DNA from: Streptomyces niger
Lineage (GTDB): Bacteria; Actinomycetota; Actinomycetes; Streptomycetales; Streptomycetaceae
Reading direction: 5' to 3'
Assembly (NCBI RefSeq): GCF_000718305.1
Contig: NZ_JOFQ01000020.1
Coordinates: 1 to 64,000 of the forward strand
DNA: 64,000 nt
Translations under genes and position numbers: made by a program
Shown here: positions 41,281-50,435 of the stretch, in pieces
How the letters are laid out: the number at the start of each line of letters is the position of its first letter
How positions within the stretch are numbered: position 1 is the first letter of the stretch
Notes under the pieces: generated by a model
The model's input: only the letters and a program-made list of their open reading frames with translations
Databases searched by the model: none
Told to the model about the DNA's origin: nothing

Positions 41281-43635
41281 CTACAGTTCCGCTCGCTCGG
41301 AGGGGTCGGTCAGATGGGCGGTCAGCGGCAGCGGGCGGCCCGGATCGTCCCACACCAGGACCGGCCGGGCCCGGTGCTCGTCGGGGGAGCTGCGGGCCTT
41401 GGCGCGGTACTCCCGTACCGCTTCCGGCAATCGGTGCACCCGCGAGGGCGGTTCCAGCCGGAAGGTGCCGACGCCGTCGGGGGCGTGCTCGGCGCGGTCC
41501 CACAGCAGCACCGGAACCCCGCAGGCCAGGCACCAGGTGGCGGTCCTGGCGCGGGTGCCGTGCGGGGTGCCGACCACGACGACGGACGCGTCCAGGTCCT
41601 CGTCCAGCAGCCCGGCCACCCGGCCCGGGTCGTCGTGCGTGTCGTCCAGCCGCATCGCGCTCTTCCTGCCCAGCGCCCGCCAGCGCCGCCGCCACACCCC
41701 GTCGCTGTCGGCCAGCCGCCGGATGCTGGGGCAGCGCAGCACCATCGGGTAGCGGGTGCCGACGACCTTGGGCGGCAGCGGGCCCGCGTCCGCCGCGCCC
41801 AGGGAGTCCAGGTCGATCTCCAGGTCGCCGTGTTCCACGATCAGTTCGACGGTCGGCCAGGCCTGCCCGACGGAGGCGCCGGCCAGCCGGTCGAGGTGCC
41901 TGTGCAGGATCTTGACGATCTCGGCCGGGGCCAGCGGGTCGGCGCCCGCGCCCGCCGCCGGCTGCAGCCGCCCGTCGCCCACGTCCGTCCAGAAGCCCGC
42001 GTCGTACCGGCGGGTGCGGCCGTGGCCCGTGCCGCCGGTCAGCTCGACCACCAGCCGGGGCGGGGCGCTCACCGCGGCCTGCGCCCACTGGTCGGCGTCG
42101 GCGCGCCGGTCGGCCAGCGTGGCGCCGTCGATGCCGAGGTGGGCGGCCATCCGCTCGTTCCACTGCCGCAGTTCGGTGCGCCGGTCGAGCGGGTTGCTGA
42201 GGGCCGCGACGAACTCCACCGCGCGCAGCAGCGCCGGTACGCCCGGCGTGCCGGCGGGGACCTGCCGCCCGTCGCCGGCCCGGCACTCCAGCGCGGCCAC
42301 CCAGCGCCGCGTGTAGGCGGCGAAGACCTTCGGGTCGCTGAGGCCCGTGGCGTCGACCACCTCGTCGGGCAGCGGATACGGGAACGCGCTGCGGGTGGCT
42401 TCGGGGACGCGCCGCCGTACGTCGTCGGGGAGCGTGTCCAGCAGCTGCAGCAGCGCCCGCTCCTCCCACGGCGACATCCAGTGGGCGGTCAGCCGCGGGG
42501 TGAGGCGGGCCAGGTCGCGCAGCTTGCGGGCGTGCGCGGGGTCGTAGGGCGCGAGCACCTCGGCGAGCGCGGGCACCGCCCGCTCGACGGTGAGGAGCAC
42601 CTCCGTCCACTCCTCCAGGGACGGCAGCGAGCCGTCCTCGGGGTGCGGCAGCAGGCACCGTTCGGCGAAGCGCGTGGCGTGCTTGCGGACGTGCGCCTCG
42701 TCGGGCAGCGCCCGGTCCAGCAGGAGGCGCAGGTCCTCGCGGAGCCGGTCGGGGGCGCGCTGCCGGTGCACCTGGTCCGCGCACTCCGGCAGCAGGCCGT
42801 CGGCGCCCGCCGCGGTCAGCTCGTCCTTGACGGCCTGCCAGGAGAAGGACCAGCTCAGCCGGGTGGTCATGGTGGGGTCGTAGGGCCCGGCGCCGTGCGT
42901 GACCATGGCGGCGACCAGACCGACCGCGCGCTGCTCCGCCACCGACCAGACCGGGCCGCCGCTGTAACCGCCGCGGATCGCCGCGCCGGTGGGTCCCCCG
43001 TGCACGTAGCCGATGCCGTCCTCGAAGGAGGCGACGCGGCCGTACGCGGTGTGCTCGGGGTCGCCGGTGCCGTACCGGGCGCGCACGCGCTGGGAGCCGG
43101 CCATCGGGGCCCAGCGAAGCGGTACGACGCCGGGCGGCGGGTCGCAGGTCAGCTCCAGTACGGCGAGGTCGCCGCGCCAGCGCCGGGCGCCGTGCGGCAC
43201 GGCGCAGTGGCGCTCGGGGGACCGCTCGGCACGCGGCGGTATCCAGTGCGTGAGCCGGGCGGTGGAGCGGGCGACCCCGTCGGCGCCGGGGAAGCCGACC
43301 GTCAGCTCCACCGCACCCGGGTGCGCGTACGCCAACTTGTCCCGGCCGACCGCGAGGTTGACGACGTGTGCGCAGGTGAGGACGTGCCGCGGGGTGAGGC
43401 AGGCGCCGGCGCCGACGGTGCGCAGGGCGCTCCGGGGAATCGCGCGGGAGGGGGCGGGTTGGGTGCCGAGCGCGGCGCCGCCGAGGGGGGCGGCCGCGTA
43501 CGCCGTGCCGGCGGTCGGGGGTCGCTCGCCGGCAGCCGGGCCGTCCTCGCTGCCGTACACCGTGACCAGCCCGGCCCGCTCGTCCGGCGCCCCGTCCTCC
43601 CCGGCCCCGTCCGGGCCCGCGCCGAACCACCGCAC
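41281..43635 (-). CDS. trypsin-like protease fused to a VMAP-type region
   Basis: A 784-residue protein. Residues ~60-260 are a chymotrypsin-fold protease with complete triad: His90 (VLTCAHVV), Asp156 (RRWRGDLAVLEL), Ser225 (RGGYSGGPVW). No signal peptide is seen, so it is cytosolic. A helical middle (residues ~270-520, LREDLRLLLDRALPDEAHVR, ERALLQLLDTLPDDVRRR, LSNPLDRRTELRQWNERMAAHLG) and a C-terminal part (LVVELTGGTGHGRTRRYDAGFW, WPTVELIVEHGDLEIDLDSL, DASVVVVGTPHG) fit what I know of VMAP proteins. Start GTG 43635 is 2 nt after the stop of the small upstream gene. It is the likely proteolytic effector. Confidence 0.85.
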   Translation of the reverse strand: MRWFGAGPDGAGEDGAPDERAGLVTVYGSEDGPAAGERPPTAGTAYAAAPLGGAALGTQPAPSRAIPRSALRTVGAGACLTPRHVLTCAHVVNLAVGRDKLAYAHPGAVELTVGFPGADGVARSTARLTHWIPPRAERSPERHCAVPHGARRWRGDLAVLELTCDPPPGVVPLRWAPMAGSQRVRARYGTGDPEHTAYGRVASFEDGIGYVHGGPTGAAIRGGYSGGPVWSVAEQRAVGLVAAMVTHGAGPYDPTMTTRLSWSFSWQAVKDELTAAGADGLLPECADQVHRQRAPDRLREDLRLLLDRALPDEAHVRKHATRFAERCLLPHPEDGSLPSLEEWTEVLLTVERAVPALAEVLAPYDPAHARKLRDLARLTPRLTAHWMSPWEERALLQLLDTLPDDVRRRVPEATRSAFPYPLPDEVVDATGLSDPKVFAAYTRRWVAALECRAGDGRQVPAGTPGVPALLRAVEFVAALSNPLDRRTELRQWNERMAAHLGIDGATLADRRADADQWAQAAVSAPPRLVVELTGGTGHGRTRRYDAGFWTDVGDGRLQPAAGAGADPLAPAEIVKILHRHLDRLAGASVGQAWPTVELIVEHGDLEIDLDSLGAADAGPLPPKVVGTRYPMVLRCPSIRRLADSDGVWRRRWRALGRKSAMRLDDTHDDPGRVAGLLDEDLDASVVVVGTPHGTRARTATWCLACGVPVLLWDRAEHAPDGVGTFRLEPPSRVHRLPEAVREYRAKARSSPDEHRARPVLVWDDPGRPLPLTAHLTDPSERAEL

Positions 43636-43637
43636 GC

Positions 43638-44030
43638 TCAGCCGTCCTGAGGGGCCGCGCCCGGCAGCTGCCAGCTGGCGGTGATCTTCATGGCGGCCTG
43701 GGCGCTGCCACCGGCGATGCCGAGCTTGAGGTCCTGCCCGATCTGCACGCCGAACTCGACGGAGAGCTCCTGCGGGGGGTTCTCCGTGTGCGCGACGGAG
43801 TCGTGCACTTCCTGGAGGAGCGGGCCGAGCGGGCTGAGGACCGCGCGCAGCCCGTCCCCGGCGAGCGCGGCCACCCGTTCCCGGCCCCGGCCCACCGGTT
43901 CGACGGTGCCGGCGCCGTCGGGCAGATCCGCGCGTGCGGCGGGCACGACGGGCGCCGGCGCCCCGACGGGGGCGAGGGCGAGGCGGACCAACGTGCGGTC
44001 GGACAATTGCAGTTCGGCGTACTCCGGCAT
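43638..44030 (-). CDS. Trypco1 (CU044_2847-like) small protein
   Basis: A 130-residue protein: EYAELQLSDRTLVRLALAP, then VGRGRERVAALAGDGLRAVLSPLGPLLQEVHDSVAHTENPPQELSVEFGVQIGQDLKLGIAGGSAQAAMKITASW. The last part (ELSVEFGVQIGQDLKLGIAGG) is the hallmark of the trypsin-co-occurring domain 1 family. It is first in the operon, directly before the protease, and could present or inhibit the protease. CACAAT 6 nt before the ATG acts as -10 of a leaderless mRNA. Confidence 0.85.
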   Translation of the reverse strand: MPEYAELQLSDRTLVRLALAPVGAPAPVVPAARADLPDGAGTVEPVGRGRERVAALAGDGLRAVLSPLGPLLQEVHDSVAHTENPPQELSVEFGVQIGQDLKLGIAGGSAQAAMKITASWQLPGAAPQDG

Positions 44031-44234
44031 TCGTCCATTGTGCCGTCCGGTACCCCTGTGGCCACCCGTTTCTCACGATCCGGGCGCGTCCGTACGCGGA
44101 CATGACCGTCAGGGCGGCGGGCGGCGGCGCGACGCCGGAGCCGGACGTCCGTACCGAGCCGGAGCAGCGGCACGCCTTCCGTTTCATGTCCTGACAATGT
44201 GACCTCTGGACTTCCCGTCATGGACCTGGGCGGA

Positions 44235-44240
44235 TACCCT
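44235..44240 (+). promoter_or_regulatory. -10 box of leaderless gntR transcript
   Basis: TACCCT lies 7 nt before the GTG at 44248. The 217-bp divergent gap also holds CTGACAATGTGACC (44191-44204), similar to TCTGACAAACCATTG before the first binding-protein gene; these may be GntR sites. Confidence 0.5.
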
Positions 44241-44247
44241 CAACCAC

Positions 44248-45021
44248 GTGGGGAAACAAGAAGCAGTCACCGAGGGCGCCGAAAGCCCTGTCCAGTTCAG
44301 CGTCGACCGGAGCAGCCCGGTCCCGCTGTACTTCCAGCTGTCCCAGCAGCTGGAGGCCGCGATCGAGACCGGCAAGCTGGCCCCGGGCAGTCTGCTCGGC
44401 AACGAGATCGAGCTGGCGGGCCGGCTGGGCCTGTCCCGGCCGACCGTCCGGCAGGCCATCCAGTCGCTGGTCGACAAGGGGCTGCTCGTCCGCCGCCGGG
44501 GCATCGGCACCCAGGTCGTACACAGCCAGGTCAAGCGTCCGCTGGAGCTGAGCAGCCTCTACGACGACCTGGAGGCGGCCGGCCAGAAGCCCGCCACGAA
44601 GGTGCTGCTGAACACCACCACGGAGGCCACCGCCGAGGTCGCCGCCGCGCTCGGCGTCGCCGAGGGCGCGGAGGTCGCGCTCGTCGAGCGGCTCCGGCTC
44701 ACCCACGGCGAGCCCATGGCCCACCTGCGCAACCACCTCCCGCTCGGCCTGATCGACCTGGAGACCGAGCAGCTGGAGACCACCGGCCTGTACCGGCTCA
44801 TGCGCGGCGCCGGCATCACCCTGCACAGCGCCCGCCAGACGGTCGGCGCCCGGGTCGCCGACGCGGCCGAGGCCGAGCGGCTCGCCGAGGAGGCGGGCGC
44901 CCCGCTGCTCACCATGCAGCGCACGACCTTCGACGACACCGGCCGCGCCGTCGAATTCGGCTCCCACGTCTACCGCGCCTCCCGCTACGCCTTCGAGTTC
45001 CAGCTCCTGGTGCGCCCCTGA
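44248..45021 (+). CDS. GntR/HutC-family regulator of the sugar ABC importer
   Basis: A 257-residue regulator. Residues ~22-90 are the GntR wHTH (PVPLYFQLSQQLEAAIETGKLAPGSLL, LAGRLGLSRPTVRQAIQSLVDKGLLVRRRGIGTQVV); the rest is a UTRA/HutC ligand domain (ALVERLRLTHGEPMAHLRNHLP, GRAVEFGSHVYRASRYAFEFQLL). Directly upstream of a sugar importer on the same strand, it most likely senses the imported sugar or its phosphate. Confidence 0.92.
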   Translation: MGKQEAVTEGAESPVQFSVDRSSPVPLYFQLSQQLEAAIETGKLAPGSLLGNEIELAGRLGLSRPTVRQAIQSLVDKGLLVRRRGIGTQVVHSQVKRPLELSSLYDDLEAAGQKPATKVLLNTTTEATAEVAAALGVAEGAEVALVERLRLTHGEPMAHLRNHLPLGLIDLETEQLETTGLYRLMRGAGITLHSARQTVGARVADAAEAERLAEEAGAPLLTMQRTTFDDTGRAVEFGSHVYRASRYAFEFQLLVRP

Positions 45022-45086
45022 GGTGCGGTGTCGCCCGCGGGCCTGAGCGCGGCACCGCCCGCGGGTCAGGATGTTCTGACAAACCA

Positions 45087-45116
45087 TTGACGTGGTGTGT
45101 CGTACGCCGCTAGAAC
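45087..45116 (+). promoter_or_regulatory. promoter of the sugar ABC importer operon
   Basis: TTGACG (45087-45092), 18-bp spacer, TAGAAC (45111-45116). TCTGACAAACCA just upstream may be a GntR site. Confidence 0.65.
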
Positions 45117-45161
45117 TCCTCCTGCCGCCATCGGGCGGCGGGGGAACGGAGGCGGTTCACG

Positions 45162-46178
45162 ATGCGTACCGTGCGCAGGACCCGTACGGCCCATCCGCGG
45201 GGACGCGCCGCCGCGGCCGCGCTCGCGGCGCTCGCGCTGGCCGCCGGCTGCAGCGGCTCGGGCGGCAGGAACGCCGAGGATGCCGCGTCCGACGCCGCGG
45301 GGAGGACCGCGGACACCCCGCGCACGACCATCGGCATGGTCAGCCACTCCGGGGAGGGCGACACCTTCTGGGACATCGTCCAGACCGGCGCCGAGCAGGC
45401 GGCGAAGAAGGACAATGTGAAATTTCTCTACGCCAACGACAAGGAGGGGTCGCGCCAGGCCGAGCTGGTCCGCAGCATGACGGACCAGAAGGTCGACGGG
45501 CTGATCGTGACGCTCGCCAAGCCGCAGGCGCTGAAGTCGGCGGTGCAGGCGGCCGTCCGGGCCGGGATACCGGTGATCACCATCAACTCCGGCGGCGAGT
45601 TCTCCAAGGCGTACGGCGCGCTCACCCACATCGGCCAGGACGAGACCGTCGCGGGCCGGGCGGTCGGTGACGAGCTGACCGCGCGCCACCGCAAGAAGGC
45701 GCTCTGCATCGTCCACGAACAGGGGAACGTCTCGCTGGAGGACCGTTGCGCCGGGGTGCAGAAAGCATTCCGCGGTACGGTCGAGAATCTGAACGTCGAC
45801 GGGGCCAACGCACCGTCCTCCCAGTCGTCGATCGAGGCCAAGCTCCAGTCGGACGAGGACATCGACGCGATCGTCACGCTCGGCGCACCCATGGCCGCGA
45901 TCTCGATCAAGGCCAGGGAGCAGGCCGGCAGTGCCGCACAACTGGCGACCTTCGACCTGAACGCCGCCGTGGTGAAGGGCCTCAAGGCGAAGGACATCAC
46001 CTTCGCCGTCGACCAGCAGCCCTACCTCCAGGGGTACGAAGCGGTCGATCTGCTCTGGCTGAACCGGACCAATGCGAACGTACTGGGCGGCGGCCGTCCG
46101 GTGCTCACCGGCCCCGCAGTCGTCACCGGGAAGGACGTACCCGAGCTGGCGGAGTACACCGCTCGCGGGACCCGCTGA
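45162..46178 (+). CDS. sugar ABC transporter substrate-binding lipoprotein 1
   Basis: A 338-residue lipoprotein precursor: Arg-rich start, hydrophobic stretch and lipobox LAAGCSGSG. The mature part is a type 1 (RbsB/FrcB-like) binding protein: [93 protein letters not shown]. It captures a monosaccharide outside the membrane. ATG 45162 follows GGAGG. It is followed by a close paralogue. Confidence 0.93.
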   Translation: MRTVRRTRTAHPRGRAAAAALAALALAAGCSGSGGRNAEDAASDAAGRTADTPRTTIGMVSHSGEGDTFWDIVQTGAEQAAKKDNVKFLYANDKEGSRQAELVRSMTDQKVDGLIVTLAKPQALKSAVQAAVRAGIPVITINSGGEFSKAYGALTHIGQDETVAGRAVGDELTARHRKKALCIVHEQGNVSLEDRCAGVQKAFRGTVENLNVDGANAPSSQSSIEAKLQSDEDIDAIVTLGAPMAAISIKAREQAGSAAQLATFDLNAAVVKGLKAKDITFAVDQQPYLQGYEAVDLLWLNRTNANVLGGGRPVLTGPAVVTGKDVPELAEYTARGTR

Positions 46179-46215
46179 CCCCGCGACGAACAGGCATAAC
46201 GGATACTTGGCGGTT

Positions 46216-46235
46216 GGGCCCGATGCGTCGGGCCC
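46216..46235 (+). terminator. hairpin between the two binding-protein genes
   Basis: GGGCCCGA-TGCG-TCGGGCCC, an 8-bp perfect stem with a 4-nt loop and no T run. It may attenuate or stabilise the transcript so that the paired binding proteins and the membrane parts are made at different levels. Confidence 0.55.
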
Positions 46236-46309
46236 CGCAGAACGACTACGCACAGTGAGATCCGCGGGATCCCATCGATCCAGCGCTCCAACGAGAAGGG
46301 CACGACCTC

Positions 46310-47323
46310 GTGGCAAGGGTTCGGACAGGGGCACGCGCGCTCGGCGCGGTGCTGGCAGGGGTGCTCGGCCTGGCCCTGGCGGGCTGCAGCGCCACCGGCG
46401 GCAAGCGGGCCGAGGAGGCGCGCAACGCCCAGGTGGCCGGCGGCCGGGCGGCCGTGAACACCCCGAAGTGGACCTTCGCCATGGTCAGCCACTCGGGTGA
46501 CGGCGACACCTTCTGGGACATCGTGCAGAACGGTGCCAAGCAGGCCGCGGCCAAGGACAACATCAAGTTCGTCTACGGCCACGACGAGGAGGGCAGCCGC
46601 CAGGCCCAGCTCGTGCAGTCCTACATCGACCAGAAGGTCGACGGGCTGATCGTCACGCTCGCCAAGCCCGACGCCATGAAGGGCGTACTGGCCAAGGCCG
46701 AGAAGGCCGGCATCCCGGTGATCACCGTGAACTCCGGCTCCGAGGTCTCCGAGAAGTACGGCGCGCTCTCCCACATCGGCCAGGACGAGTCCATCGCCGG
46801 CGAGGCGGTCGGCGAGGAGCTGAACAAGCGGCACAAGAAGAAGGCCCTGTGCGTCCTGCACGAGCAGGGCAACGTCGGCCACGAGCAGCGCTGCGACGGC
46901 GCCGCGAAGACCTTCAAGGGCAAGCTGAAGCGGCTCTACGTCGAGGGCACCAACATGCCCGACGTGCAGTCCTCCATCGAGTCCCAGCTCCAGGCCGACC
47001 CGAAGATCGACTCCGTGGTCACCCTCGGCGCGCCCTTCGCGCCCACCGCCGTGAAGGCCAAGGAGCAGGCGAACAGCGACGCCGAGATCGACACCTTCGA
47101 CCTGAACGCGCAGGTCGCCGACGGGCTGAAGGACGGCTCGCTCGGCTTCGCCGTCGACCAGCAGCCCTACCTCCAGGGCTACCAGGCGGTGGACCTGCTC
47201 TGGCTGTACAAGTACAACTCCGACGTCCTGGGCGGCGGCCGTCCCGTGCTCACCGGACCTCAGGTGGTCACCAAGAAGGACGCCGGCGCGCTGGCCGAAT
47301 ACACGAAGCGGGGGACCCGATGA
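46310..47323 (+). CDS. sugar ABC transporter substrate-binding lipoprotein 2
   Basis: A 337-residue lipoprotein with lipobox [10 protein letters not shown] and the same fold: [98 protein letters not shown]. By eye about 60% identical to the preceding gene, so a tandem duplication. It overlaps the permease gene by ATGA and is the copy directly coupled to it. GTG 46310 with AGAAGGG upstream. Confidence 0.93.
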   Translation: MARVRTGARALGAVLAGVLGLALAGCSATGGKRAEEARNAQVAGGRAAVNTPKWTFAMVSHSGDGDTFWDIVQNGAKQAAAKDNIKFVYGHDEEGSRQAQLVQSYIDQKVDGLIVTLAKPDAMKGVLAKAEKAGIPVITVNSGSEVSEKYGALSHIGQDESIAGEAVGEELNKRHKKKALCVLHEQGNVGHEQRCDGAAKTFKGKLKRLYVEGTNMPDVQSSIESQLQADPKIDSVVTLGAPFAPTAVKAKEQANSDAEIDTFDLNAQVADGLKDGSLGFAVDQQPYLQGYQAVDLLWLYKYNSDVLGGGRPVLTGPQVVTKKDAGALAEYTKRGTR

Positions 47324-48390
47324 GCACCGCCGCACCACCCGCGGAACCGCAGCCCGCCAAGCCGACCGAGGGCCCGGACGAGCGCCTCGTGCACCGCTCG
47401 CTCGCCCGCCGCCTGATGGGCCGCCCCGAGCTGGGCGCGGTGGTCGGCGCGATCGCCGTGTTCCTGTTCTTCTCGTTCGCGGCCGACACCTTCCTGCAGG
47501 CGGACAGCCTCTCGACGGTGCTGTACGCGTCCTCCACGATCGGCATCATGGCCGTACCGGTCGCGCTGCTGATGATCGGCGGCGAGTTCGACCTGTCGGC
47601 CGGCGTGATGGTCGTCAGCTCGGCGCTGATCTCCTCGATGTTCAGCTACCAGATGACGGCGAACACCTGGGTGGGCGTCGGGGTGTCCCTGCTGGTCACC
47701 CTCGCCATCGGCGTCTTCAACGGGTTCCTCCTCACCCGTACGAAGCTGCCCAGCTTCATCATCACGCTCGGCACGTTCTTCATGCTGACCGGCCTGAACC
47801 TCGGCTTCACCAAGCTGATCAGCGGCACGGTCTCCACGAAGTCCATCGCCGACATGGAGGGCTTCGAGTCGGCCCGGGTGCTCTTCGCCTCGCACCTCAC
47901 GATCGGCGGCGTGGACATCCAGGTCACGATCCTGTGGTGGATCGCGCTGATCGCGCTCGCCACCTGGATCCTGCTGCGCACCCGCGTCGGCAACTGGATC
48001 TTCGCGGTGGGCGGCAACGCGGACGCGGCCCGCGCGGTCGGCGTCCCGGTCACCAAGACCAAGATCGGCCTGTACATGGGCGTCGCCTTCGCCGCCTGGA
48101 TCTCGGGTCAGCACCTGCTGTTCTCCTACGACGCGATCCAGTCCGGCGACGGCGTCGGCAACGAATTCCTCTACATCATCGCGGCGGCCGTCGGCGGCTG
48201 CCTGATGACCGGCGGCTACGGCTCGGCGATCGGCGCCGCGGTCGGCGCCTTCATCTTCGGCATGACCAGCAAGGGCATCGTGTACGCCCAGTGGAACCCG
48301 GACTGGTACAAGTTCTTCCTCGGGGCGATGCTGCTGCTCGCCACGCTGCTGAACGCCTGGGTACGCAAGCGCGCGGAGGCGAGCAAATGA
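47320..48390 (+). CDS. sugar ABC transporter permease (RbsC-like)
   Basis: A 356-residue BPD_transp_2 family permease with about 9-10 membrane helices: [83 protein letters not shown] and [28 protein letters not shown] are family signatures. It forms the membrane pore, probably as a homodimer, for the two binding proteins and the ATPase. It overlaps both neighbours by 4 bp. Confidence 0.95.
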   Translation: MSTAAPPAEPQPAKPTEGPDERLVHRSLARRLMGRPELGAVVGAIAVFLFFSFAADTFLQADSLSTVLYASSTIGIMAVPVALLMIGGEFDLSAGVMVVSSALISSMFSYQMTANTWVGVGVSLLVTLAIGVFNGFLLTRTKLPSFIITLGTFFMLTGLNLGFTKLISGTVSTKSIADMEGFESARVLFASHLTIGGVDIQVTILWWIALIALATWILLRTRVGNWIFAVGGNADAARAVGVPVTKTKIGLYMGVAFAAWISGQHLLFSYDAIQSGDGVGNEFLYIIAAAVGGCLMTGGYGSAIGAAVGAFIFGMTSKGIVYAQWNPDWYKFFLGAMLLLATLLNAWVRKRAEASK

Positions 48391-49235
48391 GTACCGCGAC
48401 CGACCGTGACCCCGTCGACGAGACCCGTACGCCACTGGTCGAGCTGAGCGACGTCAGCAAGTTCTACGGCAACGTCAAGGCCCTCGAAGGGGTCTCGCTG
48501 GAGGTGCACCCGGGGGAGATCTCCTGCGTGCTCGGCGACAACGGCGCCGGCAAGTCCACCCTCATCAAGATCATCGCGGGGCTGCACCAGCACGACGCCG
48601 GCACCTTCACCATCGAGGGCGAGGAGGCCCGGCTCTCCTCCCCGCGCGAGGCCCTGGACCGCGGCATCGCCACCGTCTACCAGGACCTCGCCGTCGTCCC
48701 CCTGATGCCGGTCTGGCGGAACTTCTTCCTCGGCTCCGAGCCCACGAAGGGGTTCGGCCCCTTCAAACACCTCGACGCCCGCGCGATGCGCGAGACCACC
48801 CGGTCCGAGCTGGCGCGGATGGGCATCGACCTGCGCGACGTGGACCAGCCGATCGGCACGCTCTCCGGCGGTGAGCGGCAGTGCGTGGCCATCGCCCGCG
48901 CGGTCTACTTCGGCGCGAAGGTCCTCGTCCTGGACGAGCCGACCGCGGCGCTCGGCGTCAAGCAGTCCGGCGTGGTCCTCAAGTACGTGGCCGCCGCCCG
49001 GGACGCGGGCCTCGGCGTCGTGCTGATCACCCACAACCCGCACCACGCCTACCTGGTCGGCGACCGCTTCGTGCTCCTCAAGCGCGGCACGATGGCCGGC
49101 AGCCACCTGAAGTCGGAGATCGCGCTGGAGGAGCTGACCCGCCAGATGGCCGGCGGCAGCGAGCTGGAGCAGCTCAGCCACGAGCTGGAGCGCGCGCCGT
49201 CCCCGGAACACCTGGGCGGCCACCCCCGGCACTGA
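48387..49235 (+). CDS. sugar ABC transporter ATP-binding protein
   Basis: A 282-residue single-domain ATPase: [24 protein letters not shown] (Walker A), [21 protein letters not shown] (Q-loop), [18 protein letters not shown] (signature) and [15 protein letters not shown] (Walker B). One ATPase domain, unlike the duplicated RbsA/XylG proteins, matches FrcA-type fructose importers. It ends the operon; no sugar kinase follows. Confidence 0.95.
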   Translation: MSTATDRDPVDETRTPLVELSDVSKFYGNVKALEGVSLEVHPGEISCVLGDNGAGKSTLIKIIAGLHQHDAGTFTIEGEEARLSSPREALDRGIATVYQDLAVVPLMPVWRNFFLGSEPTKGFGPFKHLDARAMRETTRSELARMGIDLRDVDQPIGTLSGGERQCVAIARAVYFGAKVLVLDEPTAALGVKQSGVVLKYVAAARDAGLGVVLITHNPHHAYLVGDRFVLLKRGTMAGSHLKSEIALEELTRQMAGGSELEQLSHELERAPSPEHLGGHPRH

Positions 49236-49419
49236 GCGGTTTCCGGGAGGGGTGTGCGGAAACGCGAAAAACCGAAAAAGCGGAAAAGGGGACACGGGTA
49301 CCGGTGCGGCGCGCGGGGCGGCTTCCGCGGGGGCACCGGTTCCCGGCGGTAGCTTCGCGGTGCGGGCGTCCGCGCTCCGCGGCACCCGCCCCGTACCGCC
49401 CACGCACAGGAGGCCCGAC

Positions 49420-50403
49420 ATGACCAGCGCCCCGAGCGGCGAGACCACCATGCGCGCGATCACCCAGGACGCACTCGGCGGACCCGACGTGCTGCGGATG
49501 ACCGAGGTGCCGCGGCCCGCGCCGCTGCCGACCGAGGTGCTCGTACGGGTGCACGCGGCGGGCGTGAACCCGGTGGACTGGAAGACCCGCCAGGGCGGCG
49601 GCATGGCGGCCGTGCTCGGCGATCCGCCGTTCACCGTGGGCTGGGACGTCTCCGGCGTGGTCGAGGAGGTCGGCTTCGGCGTGCACACCCTCGCCGTGGG
49701 CGACGAGGTGTACGGCATGCCGTGGTTCCCGCGCCAGGCCGCCGCGTACGCGGAGTACGTCACGGCCCCCTCCCGGCACTTCGCCCGCAAGCCGGCGCTG
49801 CTGGACCACGAGCACGCGGCCGCGGTGCCGCTCGCCGCGCTCACCGCCTGGCAGACGCTGGTCGACGCGGCGCAGGTGACGGCCGGCCAGCGGGTGCTGA
49901 TCCACGCGGCGGCCGGCGGCGTCGGCCACTTCGCCGTGCAGTTCGCCAAGTACCTGGGCGCCCATGTCATCGGCACGGCGAGCGCGGCCAAGCACGACTG
50001 GCTGCGCGGCCTGGGCGCGGACGAACTGGTCGACTACACCGCCGTCCGGTTCGAGGAGGCGGTCAGCGACGTCGACGTCGTCATCGACCTGGTCGGCGAC
50101 GACAAGGACGACACCAGCACCCGGTCGCTGGGCACCCTCCGCTCCGGCGGCCTGCTGATCGCCGTGCCCTCCGGCGTCGCGCCCGAGCTGGTGGACACCG
50201 CCCGCCAGCTGGGGCTGCGGGCGTGCGGCTTCCTCGTGGAGCCGGACGGCGCAGCGCTCACCCGGATCGCCGAGCTGATCGACGGGGGCGTGGTGAAGGC
50301 CGAGGTGGAGGACGTGCTCCCGCTGGAGCACGCGGCCGAGGCGCACCGCCGCGGCGAGGCGGGCCGCACCCGCGGCAAGCTCGTCCTGCGCGTCGCGGGC
50401 TGA
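49420..50403 (+). CDS. zinc-independent MDR oxidoreductase (quinone oxidoreductase-like)
   Basis: A 327-residue NADP-dependent reductase: MRAITQDALGGPDVLRMTEVPRPAP, VHAAGVNPVDWKTR, FTVGWDVSGVVEEVG, VLIHAAAGGVGHFAVQFAKYLGAHVIGTASA. It has the AAxGGVG nucleotide site and no catalytic-zinc Cys/His set. It reduces quinones or enones in the cytosol. ATG 49420 follows CAGGAGG. Upstream 49255-49285 is unusually A-rich for this genome, with no gene. Confidence 0.92.
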   Translation: MTSAPSGETTMRAITQDALGGPDVLRMTEVPRPAPLPTEVLVRVHAAGVNPVDWKTRQGGGMAAVLGDPPFTVGWDVSGVVEEVGFGVHTLAVGDEVYGMPWFPRQAAAYAEYVTAPSRHFARKPALLDHEHAAAVPLAALTAWQTLVDAAQVTAGQRVLIHAAAGGVGHFAVQFAKYLGAHVIGTASAAKHDWLRGLGADELVDYTAVRFEEAVSDVDVVIDLVGDDKDDTSTRSLGTLRSGGLLIAVPSGVAPELVDTARQLGLRACGFLVEPDGAALTRIAELIDGGVVKAEVEDVLPLEHAAEAHRRGEAGRTRGKLVLRVAG

Positions 50404-50435
50404 CGGCCGCGGGGGCGCGACCCGCGAAGGCGCGG

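Noticed and set aside
37846..43650. A 1,934-codon open frame on the plus strand
   Set aside because: It lies antisense to the protease-MoxR-NTPase operon. Its composition (Arg/Pro/Ser/Ala runs) is typical of a high-GC shadow frame, with no domain or ribosome site.
49250..49290. A-rich stretch as a possible origin or attachment site
   Set aside because: It is only about 30 bp of short A runs with no DnaA boxes, repeats or tRNA gene.
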